A DNA stretch of 39,233 nucleotides. Source: Gemmatimonadota bacterium (GTDB taxonomy: Bacteria; Gemmatimonadota; Gemmatimonadetes; Gemmatimonadales; GWC2-71-9). The translations under genes and the position numbers were made by a program. A model generated the notes under the pieces. It searched no databases. It had not been told where the DNA came from and saw only the letters and a list, made by a program, of their open reading frames with translations. The stretch lies in the NCBI GenBank assembly GCA_003221895.1, contig QHUJ01000124.1, forward strand, positions 1-39,233, given 5' to 3'. This document shows, one piece after another, positions 32,938 through 39,233 of this stretch (position 1 is the stretch's first letter; each line of letters opens with the position of its first letter).

Positions 32938-33737
32938 GACTTGCTCCGTGCGCATTGTTCGTCCTCGTCTCCATATCCACCGCGAGCGCGCAAACGCCCT
33001 CCCGCTCTCAGCTGGCCCTGACGATTCTCGCCGGCGCGGTTACCGGACACTCGCTGTCGGAGGTCGCCAGACAGCCGGTCGCGGTCGCCGGCGTCCCCGG
33101 CGACTACGACACGCTCCAACTCGTCCGTGAGATATCCTCGAGCATCGTCGTGGGTGCGTCCGCGACGTACTTCTTTTCGCCGCACCTCGGCATGCACGCA
33201 GAGATCTCGTACCTGGGGCTGCCGTACGACGACAGCTGTACCGACCTCCATGTATCGCCCACCGACAGCGGCAGGATTCAGGAGGCCTGCAACGACATTG
33301 CCGCGCGTTCCGGCGCCGGAGGAGCCATCAGTCTTTTTCTGGGCGCGACGCTGCGCGGATCCCCGGCCGGGACACTCAGCCCCTACCTGCGCGGCAACAT
33401 CGGCGTCGTCTCCACACCGCACAGCTATGTCGAAGTGCTCGGCAACTATCAGACGAACCTCGGGCCGGAGCCGGTGCTCGTCATCCAGGACCCAGGCCCG
33501 CGCAGCGGCGCACCGTTGTTTGGTCTCGCGGCCGGCATCACGCAACCGCTCGGCAAGGATGGCGGCTACCAGTTCCGGCTCGAGCTGCGCGACGCGATCA
33601 CCTCGTTCGAACAGGTGACCGGGGCCGCGGATCCCGCAACGCTGCTTGCGCCGACCGAGATCAGGACCTACCACCACTTCTCCCTGGTCATCGGGCTCGA
33701 CGTGGTCCTCGAGAAGGCGCGCGGAAGGCGCTACTAG
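32934..33737 (+). CDS. Outer-membrane beta-barrel protein, hypothetical
   Basis: A 267-residue protein. Residues 1-20 are a signal peptide (LFVLVSISTASAQ). Alternating strands with Gly/aromatic turns follow: SIVVGASATYFFSPHLGMHA, AISLFLGATLRGS, LSPYLRGNIGVVSTP and GGYQFRLELRDAIT. Two Cys at CTDLHVSP and QEACND could form a disulfide in an external loop. The C-terminus GRRY does not end in the usual Phe. The start forms ATGA with the previous stop. Its presence between a CoA-binding gene and mobA is unexplained. Confidence 0.72.
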   Translation: MRLAPCALFVLVSISTASAQTPSRSQLALTILAGAVTGHSLSEVARQPVAVAGVPGDYDTLQLVREISSSIVVGASATYFFSPHLGMHAEISYLGLPYDDSCTDLHVSPTDSGRIQEACNDIAARSGAGGAISLFLGATLRGSPAGTLSPYLRGNIGVVSTPHSYVEVLGNYQTNLGPEPVLVIQDPGPRSGAPLFGLAAGITQPLGKDGGYQFRLELRDAITSFEQVTGAADPATLLAPTEIRTYHHFSLVIGLDVVLEKARGRRY

Positions 33738-34343
33738 TTGCGCGGAGCGGTGCTGGCCGGCGGTGCGGCGAGCCGGTACGGCGGTCTGCCCAAAGGGTTG
33801 CTCGATGTTGGCGGCCGGCGCATTCTCGATCGCGTCGTCGACACGGTGCACGCCGTGACCGGCACCTCGCCCCTGCTCGTGGCCAATGCGCCCGACGCGG
33901 CTGCGTGGCGTCCGGACTTGGAAACCATTCCGGACACACGTCCCGGCTATGGGAGCCTCGGCGGGATTTACACCGCAGTGGCGGCCGGTCCCGACCCGGT
34001 GCTGTGCGTCGCCTGGGACATGCCGTTCGTGCCGGAGGGGCTGCTGCAATCCTTGAAGGCCGGCGCCGAATCCGGCCGCTACGATGCCTATCTTCCTGAG
34101 AGCTCCGGCCGGCGCGGGCTCGAGCCACTGTGCGCGGTGTATGGTCCGCGCTGCCGTGCGGCGATCGAGCGGCGGCTCGACAGTGGCGACTTGAAGGCCA
34201 TATCCTTCCACCCCGACGTGCGCGTCGGTATCCTCTCCCTCGCTCGAGTCAAGACGTTCGGAGACCCTGAGACGCTCTTCTTCAACGTGAACACGCCCGC
34301 CGACCTCGAGCGGGCGGAGGCCCTGTGGCGGCAACACGTATGA
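33738..34343 (+). CDS. mobA: Molybdenum cofactor guanylyltransferase MobA
   Basis: A 201-residue GT-A fold nucleotidyltransferase that attaches GMP to molybdopterin. The nucleotide loop reads LAGGAASRYGGLPKGLL, followed by IPDTRPGYGSLGGIYTA, the metal-binding AWDMPFV, and EPLCAVYGPRC. FFNVNTPADLE closes the domain. The start is a TTG at 33738 immediately after the stop of the barrel gene, since no ATG precedes the conserved N-terminus. The end overlaps mobB as ATGA. Confidence 0.92.
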   Translation: MRGAVLAGGAASRYGGLPKGLLDVGGRRILDRVVDTVHAVTGTSPLLVANAPDAAAWRPDLETIPDTRPGYGSLGGIYTAVAAGPDPVLCVAWDMPFVPEGLLQSLKAGAESGRYDAYLPESSGRRGLEPLCAVYGPRCRAAIERRLDSGDLKAISFHPDVRVGILSLARVKTFGDPETLFFNVNTPADLERAEALWRQHV

Positions 34344-34858
34344 TCTCGGTGATCGGGCTCAAGAACGCGGGCAAGACGACGTTCCTGGTCGCGCTCGCGG
34401 CGGAGCTCGTGCGCCGGAAGTTCCGCGTGATGACGATCAAGCACGGCTCGCATCCCGCGGAGATGGATCAGAAGGGCAAGGACACCTGGCGCCACTGGCA
34501 CGAAGGCAGGGCGGAGCGCGTGTTGATGGAAGCGCCCGGGCAGCGGGTCCTGTTCGAGCGCACGCCGGCGGAATCCGATCCGATCGCCCTGACGCGACGG
34601 TACCTGAGCGATGCCGACATCGTGCTGGTGGAGGGGTTCAAGCGGGCCCCCCTGCCCAAGATCGAGGTGTATCGCACGGTCGCTGGCCCCAAGCCGATTT
34701 TTGATCCGGCGGTGCACGATCCCGCCGACTGGGTCGCGATGGTCACTGACGATCGCGACGTCCGCGCCCCATTTCCGGTATTTCGCTTCAGCGATACCGC
34801 GTGGCTCGTGAGCGTGGCGAATCTCGCCTGGGACAGCGCGAAGATTTTGCCACCATGA
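34340..34858 (+). CDS. mobB: MobB, GTP-binding molybdopterin-guanine dinucleotide adapter
   Basis: A 172-residue P-loop GTPase with Walker A GLKNAGKTT, followed by VMTIKHGSHPAEMDQKGKDT and VEGFKRAPLPKIEVYR, all typical of MobB. It helps MobA in MGD synthesis or delivery. The ATG at 34340 overlaps the mobA stop as ATGA and is preferred over a GTG at 34325. Its own stop overlaps the moeA ATG in the same way. Confidence 0.92.
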   Translation: MISVIGLKNAGKTTFLVALAAELVRRKFRVMTIKHGSHPAEMDQKGKDTWRHWHEGRAERVLMEAPGQRVLFERTPAESDPIALTRRYLSDADIVLVEGFKRAPLPKIEVYRTVAGPKPIFDPAVHDPADWVAMVTDDRDVRAPFPVFRFSDTAWLVSVANLAWDSAKILPP

Positions 34859-36105
34859 CCCCCACCCCCCGCCCCCCCCCCCCCCCCACCCCCGCCGAGG
34901 CGGCCGGTCTCATCATCGGTCACTTTCGGCCGCTCGATACCGTGCATCGGCCACTGCGCGAGGCGCTCGATGCGGTGCTTGCCGAAGACGTCACGAGTCC
35001 AATCGATTTGCCGCCGTGGGACAACTCCGCGATGGACGGCTACGCGGTGCGCAGCACCGATCTCACGGGCAGCACTACGGATCTCGACGTCATCGAAACG
35101 GTGCCCGCCGGCCAATTCCCCACGCGGAAAGTCGGACCCAGGCAGGCGATCCGCATCTTCACCGGCGCGCCGCTCCCCGAAGGCGCCGACACGGTGATCC
35201 GCCAGGAGGACACCGCCCGGTCCTCCAACGGCACCGTGACCATCACGAACGCGCGCGACGCTCGCAAAAACATTCGCCGCCGCGGCGAGGATATCCACAA
35301 GGGGACGGTCGTCCTGGAAGCGGGCACGCCGCTCGGGCCTGCGCAGCTCGGTGTGCTCGCCTCGATTGCGCGCGATCAGGCGCTGGTCCATCGCGCGCCG
35401 CGCGTCGCGTACCTGGGATCGGGCGACGAGATCGTCGATCTCGATCGCAAGGACGAGATCCTTGCCGGCAGGAAGATCGCGAGCTCCAACTCTTACACCC
35501 TCGACGCGTTGATCCGGCGGTCCGGCGCCGAGCCGGTCAATCTCGGAATTGCGCGTGATACCAAGGAGAGCTTGCGCGAGCACCTCCAGGGAGCCGCGCG
35601 CGCAGATCTGGTGGTCACAACCGCCGGCGTCAGCGTGGGCGAGCATGATTTTGTGCGCGACGTGCTGCAGGAAATGGGCGGTGAGCTGAAGCTCTGGCGC
35701 ATCGCCATGCGGCCCGGCGCGCCGGTCGGCTTCGGCATGATCGGCGGTGTCCCGTGGATCGGCCTGCCGGGAAACCCGGTGAGCACGATGGTGACGTTCG
35801 AGTTGTTCGTGCGCCCCGCCATCCGCCGGCTGCAGGGTCATCGGTTGCCGTTCCGCAGGACAGTCAGGGTCGTGGTGCGCGAGCCTGTGACACTCGGACC
35901 CAAGCTGCGACACTTCCTGCGCGTTATAGTAGAGGATGGTGAGGCGCGTTTGACAGGACCGCAGGGGTCTGGCATTCTCACGAGCATGGCGCGCGCCAAC
36001 GCACTGCTCATCGTCCCCGCCGACATGCCGGTGGTCGCCGCCGGCACGGCGCTGCAGGCACTGATCCTGGACGATCCCCGGCATGTGGCGGAAGCGCCGT
36101 ATTGA
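34855..36105 (+). CDS. moeA: Molybdopterin molybdenumtransferase MoeA
   Basis: A 416-residue MoeA that inserts molybdenum (or tungsten) into adenylylated molybdopterin. Family blocks are PPWDNSAMDGYAVR, IFTGAPLPEGADTVIRQED, YLGSGDEIVD, TTAGVSVGEHDFVRDVL, RPGAPVGFGMIGGVPWIGLP and GNPVSTMVTFE. The C-terminal domain IV is complete. Codons 6-11 run through a 16-base poly(C) tract coding for Pro, so small slippage would shift the frame almost at the start. The ATG at 34855 overlaps the mobB stop as ATGA. Confidence 0.95.
   Translation: MTPTPRPPPPPTPAEAAGLIIGHFRPLDTVHRPLREALDAVLAEDVTSPIDLPPWDNSAMDGYAVRSTDLTGSTTDLDVIETVPAGQFPTRKVGPRQAIRIFTGAPLPEGADTVIRQEDTARSSNGTVTITNARDARKNIRRRGEDIHKGTVVLEAGTPLGPAQLGVLASIARDQALVHRAPRVAYLGSGDEIVDLDRKDEILAGRKIASSNSYTLDALIRRSGAEPVNLGIARDTKESLREHLQGAARADLVVTTAGVSVGEHDFVRDVLQEMGGELKLWRIAMRPGAPVGFGMIGGVPWIGLPGNPVSTMVTFELFVRPAIRRLQGHRLPFRRTVRVVVREPVTLGPKLRHFLRVIVEDGEARLTGPQGSGILTSMARANALLIVPADMPVVAAGTALQALILDDPRHVAEAPY
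34872..34887 (+). repeat. 16-base poly(C) tract at the 5' end of moeA
   Basis: An uninterrupted run of 16 C lies 17 bases after the moeA ATG and encodes consecutive Pro. It is flanked by further C-rich bases. The assembled length keeps moeA in frame. Tracts of this length are prone to slippage in replication and also to sequencing error. Confidence 0.9.
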
Positions 36106-36932
36106 TGACGGCGTCGCCAACCGTGCGCCGTGCACTCCGGCTCGTGGGCTATGTGCTGCTCACGCTGCTCGTGTACTGGGCCAACGCCCTAACCCCGCCG
36201 GCCGCGCGGCTGGGGATCCTGTACATCATCCCGGTGTTGCTCGTCACGTGGACCGATGGGCTCCGCTGGGGCATCGTCATCGGGATCGCGTCGATCGCGC
36301 TGCGTGAAACGGTGGCCTGGGATCAGATGCCCGCCGACACGCCGCTGGGCTGGCGCATTGCCAACGGCGCCTCATATGTCGCGGTGGTCGCGGTGGCGAT
36401 GGCGGGCCTGCAGACGTTGCGCCGCAGCCAGGCGCAGCTCGCTCAACTCGTCATTCAGGATCAGCTCACCAATGTCCTGAACGCGCGCGCCTTTTCCGAG
36501 CGCCTCGGTCAGGAGCTGGACCGCAACCGGCGCTATCCGCGCCCGCTGGCGCTGCTCTACATGGACCTCGACAATTTCAAGGTCATCAACGACACGCACG
36601 GCCACCAGACTGGAGACGCCGTGCTGCGGCTCGTCGCTGACGCCATGCGCTCGTCCGTGCGGCACGCGGACGTCGTCGGGAGACTGGGCGGCGACGAGTT
36701 TGCGGTGCTCATGCCCGAGACCGACGCGCCGCTGGCGGACGCCGCCGCGAAGCGGCTCGTCGCGGGACTCCGCAACGTGTTCAAGGGAACGCCCAACGTG
36801 ACGGCGAGCATCGGGGTGGTGTCGTGTGCGGCCACCGATGCCAGCACCGACGATCTGCTGCGCCGCGCCGATCAGGCGATGTACGACGCCAAGAAGATGG
36901 GTAAAGATCGCGTGGTTCAGGTCGCGCTTTGA
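36105..36932 (+). CDS. Membrane-anchored GGDEF diguanylate cyclase
   Basis: A 275-residue protein. Residues 10-105 contain about three to four membrane helices (LVGYVLLTLLVYWANAL, LGILYIIPVLLVTW, GIVIGIASIAL and VAVVAVAMAGL), then a short coiled linker RRSQAQLAQLVIQDQLTNVL into a GGDEF domain. LLYMDLDNFKVINDTHGHQT, an intact GGDEF (195-199) and an RxxD inhibitory site (RHAD, 186-189) indicate an active, product-inhibited c-di-GMP synthase. The ATG at 36105 shares one base with the moeA stop; a TTG at 36102 is possible. The link to a cofactor operon is unexplained. Confidence 0.9.
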   Translation: MTASPTVRRALRLVGYVLLTLLVYWANALTPPAARLGILYIIPVLLVTWTDGLRWGIVIGIASIALRETVAWDQMPADTPLGWRIANGASYVAVVAVAMAGLQTLRRSQAQLAQLVIQDQLTNVLNARAFSERLGQELDRNRRYPRPLALLYMDLDNFKVINDTHGHQTGDAVLRLVADAMRSSVRHADVVGRLGGDEFAVLMPETDAPLADAAAKRLVAGLRNVFKGTPNVTASIGVVSCAATDASTDDLLRRADQAMYDAKKMGKDRVVQVAL

Positions 36933-38686
36933 TCCTGCTGCTCCTCGCGCTCCTCCAGGCGAGCGCGTCAGACTCCACCCCTCAGCTTGCCTACACGCTC
37001 TCGGTCCCGCCCGACCGTCGGGCGTACGCGGTCGAGCTGGCGATCACGCATCCGCCCAATCCCAGCCGCCTCGTCATCCCTAACTGGGCGCCGGGCGCTT
37101 ACCGGCTGATGGACTCGTGGCAGAACATCAGCGGTTTCGTGGCCGTCGATAGCGGCGGTGCACACCTGCCGGTGCGTCAGGACTCGCCGATCTCCTGGGT
37201 GGTGGACACCAGGGGGGCGCGACGGATCATCATCAGCTACCGGGCCGGCTTGCCCGACACCGTTCAGTGGCGCCGCCCCAACAATCGCTGGTACCTGCGC
37301 GCGACTTCGGGGGTCGTCGATGGGCCGCGCACCTTCATGTATCTGGATGGTGCGAAGCTGTTGCCGGCCGTGCTGACATTCCGGTTACCTCCCCGGTGGC
37401 GGGTGGCAACCGGCCTGCCCACGAGCGACAGCGCGACCTACTGGGCGGAGAGCTACGACGTGCTGATCGACTCCCCGGCGATGGTGGGGTCCTTCCTGTC
37501 GTATCCCTTCACCGCCGACTCAACGCCGCATCGCGCCGTCGTCGATCTCGGCGGCGCGCAGGCCCATGCGGGGGGGGTGTTCGTCGACATGCTGCGCCGC
37601 ATCGCGCAGACCGGTATCCGCATTTTCGGCAGCGCGCCGTACAAGGACTACACGTTCATCTTCGTGGGCGGACGGGGGGGCGGGCTGGAGCACCTCAACT
37701 CCACGACGATCGGTGTGACGACCGGGACGCTGGCGCGCAATCCGCGCGGCGCCCGCACTGTGAGCGCACACGAGTTCTTCCACGCCTGGAACGTGAAGCG
37801 CGTCCGCCCGATCGAGCTCGGGCCCTTCGACTACGAACACGAAGTGCGAACGGTGAACTTGTGGTGGAGCGAGGGCGTCACCGACTATTACGCCGATCTG
37901 ATCCTGGCGCGTTCGGAACTCGAGACCCCCGCCGACTTTGCGCAGGGCATCGCGACCTCGATCGGCAACCACCGCGACAACCCGGCTCGACTGCGCGTTT
38001 CGCCCGAGCGTTCATCGTGGACGGTGTGGGACTCTCCCGCCGTCAACGATAGCTACGTCATCTCCTACTATCTGCAGGGGGAGCTGCTCGGCTTTCTGCT
38101 CGATCTTGCGATTCGTGACTCGACCGACAACACGAAATCGCTCGACGATGTCATGCGCCATCTCGCCAGTCATTACTCCGGCGCGCACGGTTTTACGAAG
38201 GACGATCTCGTCGAGTCGGTCAGGCGTACGACAGGACACGACTTCGCCGAGTTCTGGCGGCGCTACGTGAGCGGCGTCGACGAGATCCCGTGGAACGACT
38301 ATCTCCGCGCGGCAGGATGGGAGGTCGCGTTCAGCGAAGAGCAGGCGGCGGATGCACGCATCGGCTCGATCCCTCCCGCCGTCCAGGGCGGGCGTTGGCG
38401 CGCCGTCGCAACCCCGGGCAGCGCCGCCGCCGCCGCCGGCCTGCGCACGGGTGACGAGCTGGTGCGCATCAATGGCCGCCAGATCATCGACGGGACGGAC
38501 GTAACCGCCGTCGTGCGCGCCGCCCGTCGCGACATGGCGGTCGCGGTAGACGTGGTGCGCGACGGCCAGCCGCTCGCGATCCGATTCCACGCCGGCTCCT
38601 ACCAGCGCGTTCGCGCGCGGCTCCGCGACCTGCCCGCGCCGACCGAGAAGATGCGCCGCATTCGCGCGGGACTGCTGCACCCATGA
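36929..38686 (+). CDS. M61-family metallopeptidase with PDZ domain (glycyl aminopeptidase-like)
   Basis: A 585-residue secreted peptidase. Residues 1-13 are a hydrophobic signal. A beta-rich M61 N-domain follows (VIPNWAPGAYRLMDSWQNIS). The zinc site is H281-E-F-F-H285 within SAHEFFHAWNVKRVRP, and E315 in WWSEGVTDYYADL is the likely third ligand. GGGLEHLNSTT precedes it. A C-terminal PDZ domain spans about residues 485-560 (AAAAAGLRTGDELVRINGRQ). M61 enzymes release N-terminal Gly or Ala. The TTG start at 36929 overlaps the upstream stop as TTGA. Confidence 0.9.
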   Translation: MILLLLALLQASASDSTPQLAYTLSVPPDRRAYAVELAITHPPNPSRLVIPNWAPGAYRLMDSWQNISGFVAVDSGGAHLPVRQDSPISWVVDTRGARRIIISYRAGLPDTVQWRRPNNRWYLRATSGVVDGPRTFMYLDGAKLLPAVLTFRLPPRWRVATGLPTSDSATYWAESYDVLIDSPAMVGSFLSYPFTADSTPHRAVVDLGGAQAHAGGVFVDMLRRIAQTGIRIFGSAPYKDYTFIFVGGRGGGLEHLNSTTIGVTTGTLARNPRGARTVSAHEFFHAWNVKRVRPIELGPFDYEHEVRTVNLWWSEGVTDYYADLILARSELETPADFAQGIATSIGNHRDNPARLRVSPERSSWTVWDSPAVNDSYVISYYLQGELLGFLLDLAIRDSTDNTKSLDDVMRHLASHYSGAHGFTKDDLVESVRRTTGHDFAEFWRRYVSGVDEIPWNDYLRAAGWEVAFSEEQAADARIGSIPPAVQGGRWRAVATPGSAAAAAGLRTGDELVRINGRQIIDGTDVTAVVRAARRDMAVAVDVVRDGQPLAIRFHAGSYQRVRARLRDLPAPTEKMRRIRAGLLHP

Positions 38687-39233
38687 GTCAGCGGATCATG
38701 CAGCTCGTCCTGATCTTCACGTCGATCTTCTTCATCGTCGATCCGTTCGCTGTCATTCCGTCCTTCCTCGCCATGACGGTGCGCGACTCGCCGGCGCAGC
38801 GCCGCGTGCTGGCGCGGCGCGGGGCATGGACGTGTGCGATCACCCTCACGCTGTTCGCGCTGGGCGGCAGCATGATCTTCACGATCTTCGGGATCACGAT
38901 CGGCGCGTTCAAGATCGCGGGCGGCGTGCTGATGGGACTGAACGCGCTCGACATGGTGCAGGCGCGCCGCAGCCAGCAGCGTGAGACGGCGGTCGAAACC
39001 GCGGAGGGAATTCAGAAGGAGGACATCGGTATTCTGCCGCTCGGCGTGCCCATGCTCGCCGGGCCCGGCGCGATCTCGACCGTCATGGTGTTGGCGCTCG
39101 GCGCGAAGACGCTCGCGGCTACCGTCGCGGTCTACGTGTCGATTGTCGTCACATCGCTGCTCACCTATGTCGTCCTGTCGGCCGCCTCGCTGGTCGAGCG
39201 CCGGCTCGGACAGACCGGCATGCGCATCCTGAC
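38683..39233 (+). CDS. MarC-family integral membrane protein, cut by window edge
   Basis: The first 183 residues are visible and no stop is reached. About five to six membrane helices can be seen. Conserved blocks are IFFIVDPFAVIPSFLAMT, FGITIGAFKIAGGVLMGLNA, then a charged loop, and DIGILPLGVPMLAGPGAIST. This is the MarC/UPF0056 family, once linked to multiple antibiotic resistance but now of unknown function, probably a transporter. The ATG at 38683 overlaps the peptidase stop as ATGA, so it belongs to the long plus-strand operon. Confidence 0.9.
   Translation, partial: MSQRIMQLVLIFTSIFFIVDPFAVIPSFLAMTVRDSPAQRRVLARRGAWTCAITLTLFALGGSMIFTIFGITIGAFKIAGGVLMGLNALDMVQARRSQQRETAVETAEGIQKEDIGILPLGVPMLAGPGAISTVMVLALGAKTLAATVAVYVSIVVTSLLTYVVLSAASLVERRLGQTGMRIL

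Noticed and set aside
34468-36135. 555-codon open frame on the minus strand
   Set aside because: It is antisense to mobB and moeA, and its Gly run comes from the poly(C) tract read on the other strand.
1-39233. tRNA, rRNA, CRISPR arrays, insertion sequences, prophage genes
   Set aside because: I looked on both strands and saw no cloverleaf-like conserved arms, repeat-spacer pattern, transposase or phage motif that I could support.

Overview
The window is a GC-rich, gene-dense bacterial chromosome segment. I found no rRNA, tRNA, insertion sequence, phage gene or CRISPR array. The content points to a Gram-negative-type, menaquinone-using bacterium. There are outer-membrane beta-barrel proteins, a lipoprotein, many secreted peptidases, a UbiA/UbiD/UbiX/MenG quinone set, an RsbR-S-T-X stressosome module and two diguanylate cyclases. 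The overall style fits Gemmatimonadota or a neighbouring deep-branching phylum. That placement is an inference and was not tested.

Layout. 1-2277: a partial minus-strand gene, then a lipoprotein with a duplicated domain and a His-rich outer-membrane-type protein. 2290-6366 (minus): ubiX, a SnoaL-like protein, a very unusual D-Ala-D-Ala dipeptidase/M1 aminopeptidase fusion and a YfcE-type phosphodiesterase, each joined to the next by a 4-base stop/start overlap. 6384-8534 (plus): a secreted oligopeptidase B. 8668-11758 (minus): menG, ubiD and ubiA, the late steps of menaquinone synthesis. 11784-12644 (plus): an ECF-like sigma factor and a short zinc-type anti-sigma protein. 12689-19417 (minus): MASE1-GGDEF, rsbR, rsbS, rsbT, rsbX, a MATE transporter, a SAM hydrolase and a membrane protein with a pilin-like tail. 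19620-22799 (minus): nrnA, mrp and a TPR protein, with a small GerE-like regulator lying antisense inside the 3' end of the TPR reading frame. 22956-27446 (minus): an SH3-domain protein, a small unknown, guaB and an amino-acid permease.

27457-39233 (plus) is one nearly gapless run of 14 genes: gpmI, an outer-membrane barrel, a TupB/TupC-like oxyanion ABC transporter, a divergent QueD-like protein, fdhD, a CoA-binding protein, a second barrel, mobA, mobB, moeA, a GGDEF protein, an M61 peptidase and a partial marC. Its core is uptake of molybdate or tungstate plus late molybdenum-cofactor assembly.

The most notable items are the M15D-M1 fusion; the stressosome genes beside a diguanylate cyclase; a QueD-like protein that keeps its zinc ligands but lacks the usual catalytic Cys and His, inside the cofactor operon; a 16-base poly(C) run at the start of moeA; a recurring T/C-A/T-n-n-T-T hexamer 6-8 bases before the start codon of many first genes, which suggests leaderless transcripts; and several genes whose conserved N-terminus precedes any normal start codon.
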